64,000 nt of DNA from Symbiobacterium terraclitae (GCF_017874315.1 NZ_JAGGLG010000013.1:1-64000), one strand, 5' to 3'; shown: positions 26,192 to 33,891, counted from the stretch's first letter. Made by a program: numbers and translations. Notes: generated from the letters alone by a model not told the origin.

Positions 26192-26673
26192 GACCCGAAC
26201 CCCGCCCGCCTCAGGCCGAGGACGACTACCAGGGCGGCCGCGGCGTTGGCCCCGGTCGCCGCGGTCAGCGGCAGCCACAGCGCTGCGAACAGCCCGACGC
26301 CCAGCGGGTTGGGCAGCAGCGAGAGCAGGGCCGGCGCCAGAAGCCCGTTGGCAGCCACCAGCGCCGCGGCGGCGGGCAGCGCCCCGAAGCGCCGGGCCGT
26401 CAGACCGCCCAGTGCGCCCACCCCCGCCATGGCGGCCGCCGTGGCCGCGTGGAAGGGCAGGGTCAGGGGAAAGCCGGTGACGGCTGCCGCGGCCGCGTGC
26501 CCCAGGCCGCAGATCAGGGCGCCCGCCGCCGGGCCCATCAGGAGCGCCGCCACGAAGCCGCTCATCGCATCGAAGGCGATGGAGGTTGGACCCAGCTTGA
26601 TGTAGGAACCCAGGAGACTCAGGGCCAGGAGAAACCCAAGCTTCGCCAGTGTGCTTGTCCTCGCCAGAAGCAC
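26188..26673 (-). CDS. cblT: ECF transporter S component, predicted alpha-ribazole transporter CblT
   Basis: 161 residues with 5-6 membrane spans, typical size of an ECF S component. Seen: LGFLLALSLLGSYIKLGPTSIAFDAMSGFVAALLMGPAAGALICGLGHAAAAAVTGFPLTLPFH, the N-terminal helix and GP..GA region common in the group. It is the first gene behind the second cobalamin riboswitch and overlaps cblS. It needs the shared ECF module (EcfA/A'/T), which is not in the window. Specificity for alpha-ribazole is inferred from the cblS partner. Confidence 0.8.
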   Translation of the reverse strand: MLLARTSTLAKLGFLLALSLLGSYIKLGPTSIAFDAMSGFVAALLMGPAAGALICGLGHAAAAAVTGFPLTLPFHAATAAAMAGVGALGGLTARRFGALPAAAALVAANGLLAPALLSLLPNPLGVGLFAALWLPLTAATGANAAAALVVVLGLRRAGFGS

Positions 26674-26697
26674 GGTCCGACCTCCCTTGCAGGTAAC

Positions 26698-26723
26698 AGA
26701 AAACCCCTGGACTCAGCCAGGGG
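26698..26723 (-). terminator. Intrinsic terminator of the cblT riboswitch
   Basis: CCCCTGG/CCAGGGG stem (26704-26710 with 26717-26723) followed on the minus strand by TTTTCTGTT, between the cobalamin aptamer and the cblT start. The likely expression platform: cobalamin bound, transcription stops. Confidence 0.85.
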
Positions 26724-26802
26724 AACAGGTAAAACGACAGCACGCGCGTGGGAACCCCACGCGGGCGCCTCCACCTTTCTCCCGAAGGTTGAGCAGCGCT
26801 GA

Positions 26803-26976
26803 AGCGACAGGCAGGTTTCCTGACTCCGGATCGACGCCGGCCCCTCCGCCTTCCCGGCCTGCCGGCCAGTGGCGCACGCTGAGGGGCGACTCCCCGTCAC
26901 AGTGGCGGGACCGTGCCGGATTCGCACCGGCTTCCCTTTTACCTCCCGGCCCGCGGGCCGGGAGCACCTGCCGCTG
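26803..26976 (-). promoter_or_regulatory. Cobalamin riboswitch upstream of cblT
   Basis: Minus strand. Conserved elements in order: the closing P1 strand with GGCAGGTGCTC, GGTAAAAGGGAAGCCGGTG, GAATCCGGCACGGTCCCGCCACTGT, then the B12-box region GGAGTCAGGAAACCTGCC and the second P1 strand ending GTCGCT. About 80 nt downstream lies an intrinsic terminator. Family knowledge: adenosylcobalamin binding represses expression. The core is almost identical to the second copy at 31.2 kb. Confidence 0.95.
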
Positions 26977-27114
26977 TTGCCCTGTTCAGTTGTGTTCACG
27001 GCAGTCTGGTTCCGGGACGTCCAGCACGCCGCCTGGCACGCCCTCCCGTCGGCGCCGCCGCTGCGCCGGGAACGCCTGCCCAACGGTGACACCGCCGCGC
27101 CCGGTCCGCCTCAC

Positions 27115-27963
27115 TCACCCCGCGCGGTTCAGCACCTCCAGCACCAGGTCCACCCGGGCGTGCCGGCGCACGTGGTCCGCCAGCCGCTCAAGGGCGGCCT
27201 CCCGCGCGCCGGCCGTCGGGGCCGCCGCTCCCGGCCCGGAGAGGCCCAGGGAGTCCTCTTCGTCGAGCCCCAGGTCGGGCAGGTACGGAATCACGCCGAC
27301 CACCGGCAGGCCGGTGCGCTCCTCCAGCCAGCGGACGCCGTCCGCAAAGAGCGTCGGGTCCCCGCGGAAGCGGTTGATCACCAGCCCCTTCACCCGGGCC
27401 CGCTCGTGCGGGCGCAGCAGCGCCAGCGTGCCGACGATGGCGGCAAAGACGCCGCCCCGGTCGATGTCGGCCACGAGGATGACGTCTGCGTCCAGCAGCT
27501 CGGCGGTCGTCATGTTGGCCAGGTCCCGGTCCCGCAGGTTCACCTCCACCGGCGACCCGGCCCCCTCCGCCACGATCACCTCGAACTCGGCGGAGAGGCT
27601 CGCGATGGCCTCCTGCACCGCCTGCAGGGCGGCCGCATGCGGCTCGCCCGTGTACTGCCGCCAGCCCATCTCGCCGAGCGACCGGCCCATCAGGACCACC
27701 TCAGAGCTGACCTCGGTCCGGGGCAGCAACAGCACGGGGTTCATCTCGACCCTGGGGGCCACCCCCGCGGCCTGCGCCTGCACGGCCTGGACCACGCTGA
27801 TGCGCCGCCCGTCCGCGAGCACGGCCGCGCTGCCCGACATGTTCTGGGCCTTGAAGGGCGCCACCCGGAGGCCCTCCTGGCGCAGGATGCGGCAGAAGGC
27901 GGCGGCGAGCGTGGACTTGCCCACGCTGGAGGCGGTGCCCTGGAACATCAACGCACGGGCCAT
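27115..27963 (-). CDS. CobQ-like ATPase domain lacking the glutaminase domain
   Basis: 282 residues, against roughly 480-510 for cobyric acid synthase. The N-terminal ATP-binding domain is well kept: MARALMFQGTASSVGKSTLAAAFCRILRQEG (P-loop), FKAQNMSGSA, MNPVLLLPRTE, VIVAEGAGSPVEVNLRDRDLANM, DIDRGGVFAAIVGTLALL, VINRFRGD, GVIPYLPDLGLDEEDSLGL. After about 245 residues it jumps straight to a tail like the normal CobQ C-terminus (LERLADHVRRHARVDLVLEVL). The whole class I glutamine amidotransferase domain is absent and is not encoded in the 120 bp that follow. It could use free ammonia, need a separate glutaminase, or have another role. It lies after btuD and before the second riboswitch. Confidence 0.82.
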   Translation of the reverse strand: MARALMFQGTASSVGKSTLAAAFCRILRQEGLRVAPFKAQNMSGSAAVLADGRRISVVQAVQAQAAGVAPRVEMNPVLLLPRTEVSSEVVLMGRSLGEMGWRQYTGEPHAAALQAVQEAIASLSAEFEVIVAEGAGSPVEVNLRDRDLANMTTAELLDADVILVADIDRGGVFAAIVGTLALLRPHERARVKGLVINRFRGDPTLFADGVRWLEERTGLPVVGVIPYLPDLGLDEEDSLGLSGPGAAAPTAGAREAALERLADHVRRHARVDLVLEVLNRAG

Positions 27964-28081
27964 GTGGAATTCCTCTCTTTACGGAAGTTGACTGATACGG
28001 ACTTCGACCGGGGCTGCAGCGGAAGTGGCACCTTGGCGCGGCTCGCTACTGTCGCCGTTGCTGCTCGGCGTGGTTGCGGGC

Positions 28082-28897
28082 TCAGCCACTCCCCATCCCC
28101 GCCGCGCCCAGCGGGTCCGGCGCCTCCCGCGCCAGCAGCATCACCTGCGGGGCGCCGGTGGTGGGGTGGCGGACCACCTTCACCCGGCTGCCGTAGACGG
28201 CCAGGATGTTGGCCTCGGTCAGCACGTCGCCCGGCGGGCCGTCCGCCCAGCAGCGCCCTTCTTTCAGCATCACCACCCGGTCGGCGTAGAGTGCCGCCAG
28301 GTTCAGGTCGTGCAGGATCACCAGCACCGTCAGCCCCTGCGTCCGGTTGAGCCGCCGCACCAAGTCCAGCACCTCCACCTGGTGGGCGATGTCCAGGTGG
28401 GCGGTGGGCTCGTCGAGGACCAGCAGGCGCGGCTCCTGGGCCAGGGCGCGCGCCACCATGACCCGCTGCCGCTCGCCGCCGGAGAGCGCCGTGATCAGCC
28501 GCCCGGCCAGCGGCGCCGTGCCGGTCAGCCGCATGGCCTCCGCGACGGCCGCCCGGTCCCGCGGGGTCTCGCCCCGCAGGGGGCGCAGGTGCGGCGTCCG
28601 CCCCAGGGCCACGACCTCCTCCACCGTGAACTCGAATCCCACCGCCGTCTCCTGGGCCACCACGGCCAGCTGCCGGGCCACGTCCCGGGGCCGCATCCGC
28701 CACAGGTCCCGGCCGCCCAGGAGGATCCGCCCCACCGTGGGCGTGAGGGCGCGGGTCAGCGTCCGCACCAGGGTGGACTTGCCGCTGCCATTGGGGCCCA
28801 CCACCACCAGCAGCTCGCCGCGCCCGACCGCAAGGTCCAGCCCCTTCAGGACCGGCGCACCGCCGTAGCCCACGGTGAGGGACTCGATCTGCAGCAT
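28082..28897 (-). CDS. btuD: Corrinoid ABC transporter ATP-binding protein
   Basis: 271 residues. Walker A GPNGSGKST (about 34-42), Q-loop VAQETAVGFEFTVEEVVALGRTPH typical of the FepC/BtuD family, signature LSGGERQR, Walker B LLVLDEPTAHLD, H-loop LVILHDLNLA. It energises BtuC-type uptake. Same strand as btuC (15 bp gap) and btuF, behind a cobalamin riboswitch, so corrinoid rather than siderophore uptake is the likely role. Confidence 0.92.
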   Translation of the reverse strand: MLQIESLTVGYGGAPVLKGLDLAVGRGELLVVVGPNGSGKSTLVRTLTRALTPTVGRILLGGRDLWRMRPRDVARQLAVVAQETAVGFEFTVEEVVALGRTPHLRPLRGETPRDRAAVAEAMRLTGTAPLAGRLITALSGGERQRVMVARALAQEPRLLVLDEPTAHLDIAHQVEVLDLVRRLNRTQGLTVLVILHDLNLAALYADRVVMLKEGRCWADGPPGDVLTEANILAVYGSRVKVVRHPTTGAPQVMLLAREAPDPLGAAGMGSG

Positions 28898-28912
28898 CTT
28901 CGCCCACCCCCT

Positions 28913-29962
28913 TCACGGCCGCGGCAGCAGCTGCCGCCGCAGGATTACCAGGAAGACCGGACCGCCCACGAGGGACATCACCAGCCCGACGGGCAGCTCG
29001 CTGAACCAGGGCAGCGACCGCGCCACGGTGTCGGCCGCGACCAGCACCAGCGCCCCCGTCACGGCCGAGGCCGGCAGGAGCCAGCGGTGGTCCGGCCCCG
29101 CCAGAAGCCGCACCAGGTGCGGCACGATCAGCCCGACGAAGCTGATGATCCCACAGAAGGCGACCGCGGCCGCGGTGAGCAGCGACCCGGCGCCCAGGAT
29201 CCGCCGCTTCAGCCGCTCCACGTCGACCCCCATCGAGAGCGCCGCCTCCTCGCCCAGCAGGAAGGCGTTCAGCTCCCGGCCGTGCCAGAGCAGGATGCCC
29301 AGGCCGGCGGCCAGATACGGCAGGAGCCAGGCCACCTTCCACCAGTTGGCCCCGGAGAGGCCGCCCATCAGCCAGAAGACGATGGCGTCGCGCGCCTGGG
29401 AGTCGGTGAGGTACATGATCAGCGATACGAGGGAGCCCGCGATGGTGCTCACCACCATGCCCGCCAGCAGCAGGCTGACGGTGGAGGTCTGCCGGCCCGC
29501 CGTCGCCAGGCGGAAGACCAGCAGCACGGCCGCGACGCCGCCGCAGAAGGCGAAGAGCGGCACCGGCCCCAGCCGCCACGCGCCAGGCAGCAGGGCGACG
29601 CCCTCGAGGAAGGCGATGGCCACCGCGGCGCCCAGGGATGAACCGGCCGACGCCCCGATGACCGACGGGTCGGCCAGCGGGTTGCGGAAGAGGCCCTGGT
29701 ACGCCGCTCCTGCCACGCTGAGCCCCATGCCCACCAGGGCCCCCATGGCCACCCGGGGGAAGCGGACGTCCCACAGGATCGCCTCCCAGGTGCGGGGCCA
29801 GGTGGCCGGGAAGTCAGCCCCCAGCCGGTTCAGCAGGATCTTCACCACATCCGCCGGCGGGATGCGCACCGATCCCAGCGCGCCCGCCACGATCAGTGCG
29901 GCCAGCAGGGCCACGAGCGCCGCGGCCGTCGCCCTGCGGCCGCGGGCCGCCCGGCCGGTCAT
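28913..29962 (-). CDS. btuC: Corrinoid ABC transporter permease
   Basis: 349 residues with about nine to ten spans, FecCD/BtuC family. Seen: RFPRVAMGALVGMGLSVAGAAYQGLFRNPLADPSVIGASAGSSLGAA, the characteristic RNPLADP.IG..G block, and GIISFVGLIVPHLVRLLAGPDHRWLLPASAVTGALVLVAADTVAR, the coupling loop contacting BtuD. ATG at 29962 overlaps the btuF stop by 4 bp. Confidence 0.93.
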   Translation of the reverse strand: MTGRAARGRRATAAALVALLAALIVAGALGSVRIPPADVVKILLNRLGADFPATWPRTWEAILWDVRFPRVAMGALVGMGLSVAGAAYQGLFRNPLADPSVIGASAGSSLGAAVAIAFLEGVALLPGAWRLGPVPLFAFCGGVAAVLLVFRLATAGRQTSTVSLLLAGMVVSTIAGSLVSLIMYLTDSQARDAIVFWLMGGLSGANWWKVAWLLPYLAAGLGILLWHGRELNAFLLGEEAALSMGVDVERLKRRILGAGSLLTAAAVAFCGIISFVGLIVPHLVRLLAGPDHRWLLPASAVTGALVLVAADTVARSLPWFSELPVGLVMSLVGGPVFLVILRRQLLPRP

Positions 29963-30987
29963 CGCCCGAACAGCCCGGGGTGCAGGGTCTCGGCGAACCA
30001 GCGCAGCCCCTCCGCCAGCCGCGGGCCCGGCCGGACCACGATGTCCTCGTTGGGCACGCCGTACACCCGGCCCTCCCGCACCGCTCTGAGCGACTCCCAG
30101 CCAGGCCGGGTCAGGATGTCCTGCGCCATGGCCTCCGAGCCCGCCACGATGACGGCGGGGTCCGCCGCGAGCAGCTGCTCCAGCGAGTAGGCGGGCCACG
30201 CGCTGTCCGCGTCGCCGGCCACGTTGATGCCGCCCGCGATGCGGATCATGTCGTCAATGAACGAGCCGGGCCCGGCGGTGGAGAGCGGATCCGGCCACAC
30301 CTGATAGAAGACCGACGGCGAGTAGCTGATCGGCAGGATCTTCGTGTAGATCGCGTCGACCTCTCCCTGGATCTCAGCGACGATGGCCTCGGCCGCCTCC
30401 CGGGCGTTCACCGCCTGGCCGAGCGCCACCATCTGGGTGTAGAGCTGCTCAAACGTTGCCGGGGCGTAGACGAAGACCGTCAGGCCATACTCCTGCTCCA
30501 GCCGCTCCCGCACATCCACCGAGCCCTCGATCATGACGACCAGGTCGGGCTCGGTCGACAGGATGCGCTCATAGTCGGGCGGGAAGAGGCTGCCCACGGA
30601 CGGCACCTCCAGGGCCGCCTCGGGAAAGTTGCACCAGTCGGTGCGGCCGACCAGCCGGTCGCCCCGGCCCAGGGCGAACAGGACCTCAGTGGCCGAGGGG
30701 CCCAGCGAGAGGATCCGCTGCGGCTCCGCCTCGATGGTGATCTCGCGCCCGTCGCCGTCGATCAGGGTGATGGGGTAGACGGTCTGCTTGCCCTCGCCGG
30801 CGGCAGATTCACCCGGGGCCTGCTGGCCGGGGTTCCCCTGGTCGCCGGGCTGCTGCGTGGACGGTGCGCGGGTCTGCTGCCCGGCGTCGCCGGGCCGGCC
30901 GTTCGGCCGGTTGCTGCCGCACCCGGCCAGAAGAGTGATCATCAGCAGGGCCGCCGTCAGGGCGGGCCCGATCTTGCGCTGCTGCAT
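29959..30987 (-). CDS. btuF: Corrinoid ABC transporter substrate-binding lipoprotein (second)
   Basis: 342 residues. Lipobox LLAGC near residue 23, a short Gly/Gln/Pro-rich linker (about 25-70), then a type III binding-protein domain (RILSLGPSATEVLFALGRGDRLVGRTDWCNFPEAALEVPSVGSLFPPDYERILSTEPDLVVM). Similar throughout to the other btuF at 24.2-25.4 kb, but with a much shorter linker. It is the first gene behind the 31.2-kb cobalamin riboswitch and is directly coupled to btuC. Confidence 0.9.
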   Translation of the reverse strand: MQQRKIGPALTAALLMITLLAGCGSNRPNGRPGDAGQQTRAPSTQQPGDQGNPGQQAPGESAAGEGKQTVYPITLIDGDGREITIEAEPQRILSLGPSATEVLFALGRGDRLVGRTDWCNFPEAALEVPSVGSLFPPDYERILSTEPDLVVMIEGSVDVRERLEQEYGLTVFVYAPATFEQLYTQMVALGQAVNAREAAEAIVAEIQGEVDAIYTKILPISYSPSVFYQVWPDPLSTAGPGSFIDDMIRIAGGINVAGDADSAWPAYSLEQLLAADPAVIVAGSEAMAQDILTRPGWESLRAVREGRVYGVPNEDIVVRPGPRLAEGLRWFAETLHPGLFGR

Positions 30988-31040
30988 ATGAACCTTACCT
31001 CCACGAAACGTCTAGTGCCTCGATCCGGAACGTCGTCGGA

Positions 31041-31069
31041 AAAGAAAGACCCCTGGGCTCAGCCAGGGG
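31041..31069 (-). terminator. Intrinsic terminator of the btuF riboswitch
   Basis: CCCCTGG/CCAGGGG stem (31050-31056 with 31063-31069) followed on the minus strand by CTTTCTTTTCC. It lies between the aptamer and the btuF start, as in the paralogous cblT leader. Confidence 0.85.
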
Positions 31070-31143
31070 GTATCCCGCGAACGATCGGTGGCATGACCAC
31101 GCGACACGTCTCCCCCTTTCCTCCGAAGGTTGAGCGACGTAGC

Positions 31144-31316
31144 AGCGATAGGCAGGTTTCCTGACTTCGGATCGGCGCCGTCCCCTCCGCCTTCCCGGCC
31201 TGCCGGCCAGTGGCATGGTTGAGGGGCGACTCCCCGTCACAGTGGCGGGACCGTGCCGGATTCGCACCGGCTTCCCTTTTACCTCCCGGCCCGTGAGCCG
31301 GGAGCACCTACCGCCG
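31144..31316 (-). promoter_or_regulatory. Cobalamin riboswitch upstream of btuFCD
   Basis: Minus strand. Same ordered elements as the cblT copy: GTAGGTGCTC, GGTAAAAGGGAAGCCGGTG, GAATCCGGCACGGTCCC, GCCACTGTGACGG, GAAGTCAGGAAACCTGCC, closing CTATCGCT. The core differs from the other copy at only a few positions (mainly P1 and one side arm), which suggests a recent duplication or gene conversion. Confidence 0.95.
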
Positions 31317-31337
31317 TTCCCATATTCAGTTGCTTCT

Positions 31338-31366
31338 AGTGTAAACCACGGCCGTACATGTGGCAA
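31338..31366 (-). promoter_or_regulatory. SigA-type promoter for the btuFCD leader
   Basis: Minus strand TTGCCA (31361-31366) and TACACT (31338-31343) with 17 bp between them, just upstream of the cobalamin riboswitch. Confidence 0.72.
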
Positions 31367-31403
31367 TAGGAGAGACCGTGATTCTGCGATCCCCGGCGGG
31401 CCG

Positions 31404-32147
31404 CTAGATCCGGTTGCCGTACCGGGCCCGCAGCGCCTCGTTGTGGGCGTCCGCACCGTCCACGTTGGCGCTGATGTAGACCGGCGGGACCTGGCCGGCC
31501 GCAAGCAGGCGGCGCACCACCTCGGCCGTGAGCCCCTGGGCGATCAGGGCGCCGGTAATGGACGAGACGGCGCAGACCCTGAGGGGATGGCCCTCCACCT
31601 CCAGCAGGGCGTCGCCCAATGGGGCGCAGTTGTCGATGACGACGTCCGCGAACTCGTGCAGGCGCCGGCCGCTGGGATGGCGGGAGGAGACCCGGCTGGT
31701 GTGCGCCATCGACGTGATCACAACCAGCTTGTGGCCCCGGCGCTTCACCTCCGCCGCCATCTCCACCGTCGAGCCGTTCCGGCCCGAGTTGGAGGCGATG
31801 ACGAAGGCGTCCTCCGGCCGGATGTCGTACTGCGCCAGGATCTGGTGCGCGATCTGCGGCTCTCGCTCGAGGTATGGGTTCTTGCGCTCCTCCACCGGGT
31901 AGATCCCGTTGAGGAAGAGGACGTCCTCGGTGATGGCGTTGGCGGGGACCAGGCCGCCGGCCCGTCCCGCCATCTCCATGGCAAACGCCCGGGAGTGGCC
32001 GGTGCCGAAGACCTGGATGACGCCGCCGCTCATCACCGCCTCGGCCAGCAACTCGCCGCCCTTGCGGATCTGCGGGAGCTGCGTCGCCTTGAGCCGGTGA
32101 ATCGCCTCGTCCGCGGCCTGGAAGAATGCTTCAGCCGAGATGCTCAT
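31404..32147 (-). CDS. SIS-domain protein (UPF0309), predicted sugar-phosphate isomerase
   Basis: 247 residues from the ATG at 32147 (GGGGCGGTT upstream); the frame is open to 32378. SIS fold with IQVFGTGHSRAFAMEMAGRAGG, VIASNSGRNGSTVEMAAEVKRRGHKLVVITSMAHTSRVSSRHPSGRRLHEFADVVIDN and the C-terminal AVSSITGALIAQGL. UPF0309 members usually sit with amino-sugar or PTS genes; none does here. A DasR/NagR-like operator lies about 95-110 bp upstream of the start, which supports a role in N-acetylglucosamine-type metabolism (inference). Confidence 0.85.
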   Translation of the reverse strand: MSISAEAFFQAADEAIHRLKATQLPQIRKGGELLAEAVMSGGVIQVFGTGHSRAFAMEMAGRAGGLVPANAITEDVLFLNGIYPVEERKNPYLEREPQIAHQILAQYDIRPEDAFVIASNSGRNGSTVEMAAEVKRRGHKLVVITSMAHTSRVSSRHPSGRRLHEFADVVIDNCAPLGDALLEVEGHPLRVCAVSSITGALIAQGLTAEVVRRLLAAGQVPPVYISANVDGADAHNEALRARYGNRI

Positions 32148-32241
32148 GTCAACCGCCCCATCCTGCGTTCGTTGCTTCGACGGACTCGCCTCCCCTGGCT
32201 GGCCTGCTGCGGCGAACCAGGGCTCCGGCCGTGATGGCGAG

Positions 32242-32257
32242 TGTGGTCTATACCACA
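32242..32257. promoter_or_regulatory. DasR/NagR (GntR)-like operator
   Basis: Inverted arms TGTGGT/ACCACA around CTAT give TGGTCTATACCA, close to the dre operator core TGGTCTAGACCA bound by DasR and NagR/YvoA. It lies in the divergent region between the SIS gene (-) and the SPOCS gene (+). Confidence 0.55.
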
Positions 32258-32333
32258 TGAGGAGTATCGTTTCGGGATGACTGGCGAAACTCCTCCTCCC
32301 GCCGCCGTGGTTTACCGCAATGGATGTTATGTG

Positions 32334-32361
32334 ACCTGGGGCGGACGGGGCGCATAGGATG
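32334..32361 (+). promoter_or_regulatory. Possible mother-cell (SigK/SigE-type) promoter
   Basis: AC (32334-32335) and CATAGGATG (32353-32361) are about 17 bp apart, resembling the SigK pattern AC-N17-CATANNNTA. It sits about 40 bp before the start of the SPOCS-type gene. In GC-rich DNA such short matches also arise by chance. Confidence 0.3.
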
Positions 32362-32398
32362 GAATGCACCGGTACCACCCAAAGGAGGTCGCGACGGT

Positions 32399-32995
32399 TT
32401 GAAGGAGCACGGGTACGTGATTCAGACTCCCGTGGTGGTCAACGCCAACACGGCGCAAGTCCTGGTCGTTTCGGAGATTCCCCTGTCACCGCCCGCCTTC
32501 AAGATCGACGAGATTGACAAGCTGATCGAGATCGACGACTGCGCCGCCGTCTGCGACAAGGTGATCATCAACGGCCGCCTCATCAAGAACATCACCTACA
32601 AGACCGCCAAGGAATGGGACCACAAGGGCGGCCTGAACCGCGTCTGCGGCGACGTGCGCCACTGCACCGTTGAGATCCCCTTCCACCTCTTCATCGACAT
32701 CCCCGGCAGCCGCGACGGTGACGAGTGCGTGATCGAGGACGCCATCGTGGCCGGCGAGTTCGACAAGCTCATCGACCGCCACCGCGACGGCACGTTCGGC
32801 AAGCTCCTGGAGAAGGCCGTGATCAAGGTCCGGGCCAAGGTCGTCCGGCGCAAGTGGCTCAAGATCGACGCCGAAGACGTGACCCCGAAGCGGCTCACCT
32901 GCCCGGACGAGTCGCAGGTCGTCAGCGTTCCGGGGCTCGACATCCCCGAGGAAGACAAGCACGACAAGCCATTCGCGCCGGGCGAGGCGTGGTGA
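32399..32995 (+). CDS. SPOCS-domain (SipL/DUF3794-type) protein
   Basis: 198 residues from a TTG at 32399, with AAAGGAGGTC 8 nt upstream; the strong site decides the start. The centre reads VIINGRLIKNITYKT ... CTVEIPFHLFIDIPG ... CVIEDAIV, the alternating-strand pattern of SPOCS/DUF3794 domains found in SipL and other spore-coat or exosporium proteins of Firmicutes. No LysM domain follows, unlike SipL, so it is more likely one of the short single-domain members. It contains four Cys. The AC...CATA motif upstream would fit late mother-cell expression, and sigK is in the same window. Confidence 0.72.
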   Translation: MKEHGYVIQTPVVVNANTAQVLVVSEIPLSPPAFKIDEIDKLIEIDDCAAVCDKVIINGRLIKNITYKTAKEWDHKGGLNRVCGDVRHCTVEIPFHLFIDIPGSRDGDECVIEDAIVAGEFDKLIDRHRDGTFGKLLEKAVIKVRAKVVRRKWLKIDAEDVTPKRLTCPDESQVVSVPGLDIPEEDKHDKPFAPGEAW

Positions 32996-32999
32996 GGCC

Positions 33000-33031
33000 A
33001 AAGGGCGAGGGGGTCTCCCCCCTCGCCCTTA
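33000..33031. terminator. Bidirectional hairpin terminator
   Basis: Long stem AAGGGCGAGGGGG/CCCCCTCGCCCTT with a short loop between the convergent SPOCS (+) and copper-amine-oxidase-N-like (-) genes. Confidence 0.7.
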
Positions 33032-33035
33032 TCCG

Positions 33036-33806
33036 TTACTTGATCGTCAGCTCCGAGATGCCGAGCTGTGCCATCACGAGGCTATCGCCCAGCGGCCGGC
33101 CCTCGTACGGATGGAGTGAGACGGCGATGCGGACGCGCTGAACCCCCTCCAGCGGGATCTCGAACGGCACCGCATCCGACTTCGTCGTCAGGTCGGGGCT
33201 GGTGTAGATCGTCCGGTTCAGCTCGTTCAGCACGACGAGGCGGCCCACCCGGCGCTCGCCCTCCTCGCCCAGGTAGTGCTGGGGGACGAAGAGCGTGCCG
33301 GTCATGCGGGTCACGCCCGGGGGCAGGTCGTAGTCTGCCCACACCTGGGCCACCGTGCCACGCTTGTCCGCGACGTCGCTGGCCGGGGCGACGGCGGAGA
33401 CCAGGACGGCCTCCGGCATCTCCGCGCCCTGCAGGCTGAGGGCGTTCCTGCTGAAGTACCGCACGCTGAAGCTGCCCTCGCCCTGCGGGGTCAGGTTCGC
33501 CCAGATCGCGGGCACCTCGCCGGGGACCGCGCCCACGTAGATGGTCCCGGTGGCGTCGTCATACTCCACCGGCCGCCCCAGCGACTCCGCCATGAAGCGC
33601 AGCGGTACGTAGGTCCGGCCGTTGTAGACGAAGCCCTGCTGATCGGCCGGCGGCTGCCGCTCGACCCCGTCGAACACGAAGCGCAGCGGCCGGAAGTAAG
33701 CGGTGATCTGCTGCTCGAACCCCGCCGCGCCCGCCACCACGCCGCCGAAGAGGACGGCGGCAGTGACGAAACCCGCAGCAAATCCAAGCAAACCCCTCTG
33801 TCTCAC
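33036..33806 (-). CDS. Exported protein with copper-amine-oxidase-N-like domain
   Basis: 256 residues from a GTG at 33806 (GGAGGAGGG 7 nt upstream). An uncleaved or cleaved signal segment (about 5-27) is followed by a domain with FVYNGRTYVPLRFMAESLGRPVEYDDATGTIYVG, the diagnostic block of the Cu_amine_oxidN1 (stalk) domain common in exported proteins of Firmicutes. The remainder (about 95-256) is a beta-rich domain without recognised catalytic residues, probably a ligand- or carbohydrate-binding module. Despite the name, the domain does not imply amine oxidase activity. Confidence 0.8.
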   Translation of the reverse strand: MRQRGLLGFAAGFVTAAVLFGGVVAGAAGFEQQITAYFRPLRFVFDGVERQPPADQQGFVYNGRTYVPLRFMAESLGRPVEYDDATGTIYVGAVPGEVPAIWANLTPQGEGSFSVRYFSRNALSLQGAEMPEAVLVSAVAPASDVADKRGTVAQVWADYDLPPGVTRMTGTLFVPQHYLGEEGERRVGRLVVLNELNRTIYTSPDLTTKSDAVPFEIPLEGVQRVRIAVSLHPYEGRPLGDSLVMAQLGISELTIK

Positions 33807-33891
33807 GATGAGACCCTCCTCCATACCTGAATAATCTCTGTATAAAGAGATTCGTACGGAGGAGGGTGTTTCCTGTCCGTTCGAAGCCGCG

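Noticed and set aside
27948-29774. 608-codon open frame on the minus strand
   Set aside because: Overlaps btuC and btuD in another frame on the same strand; those two carry clear motifs and this frame has none.
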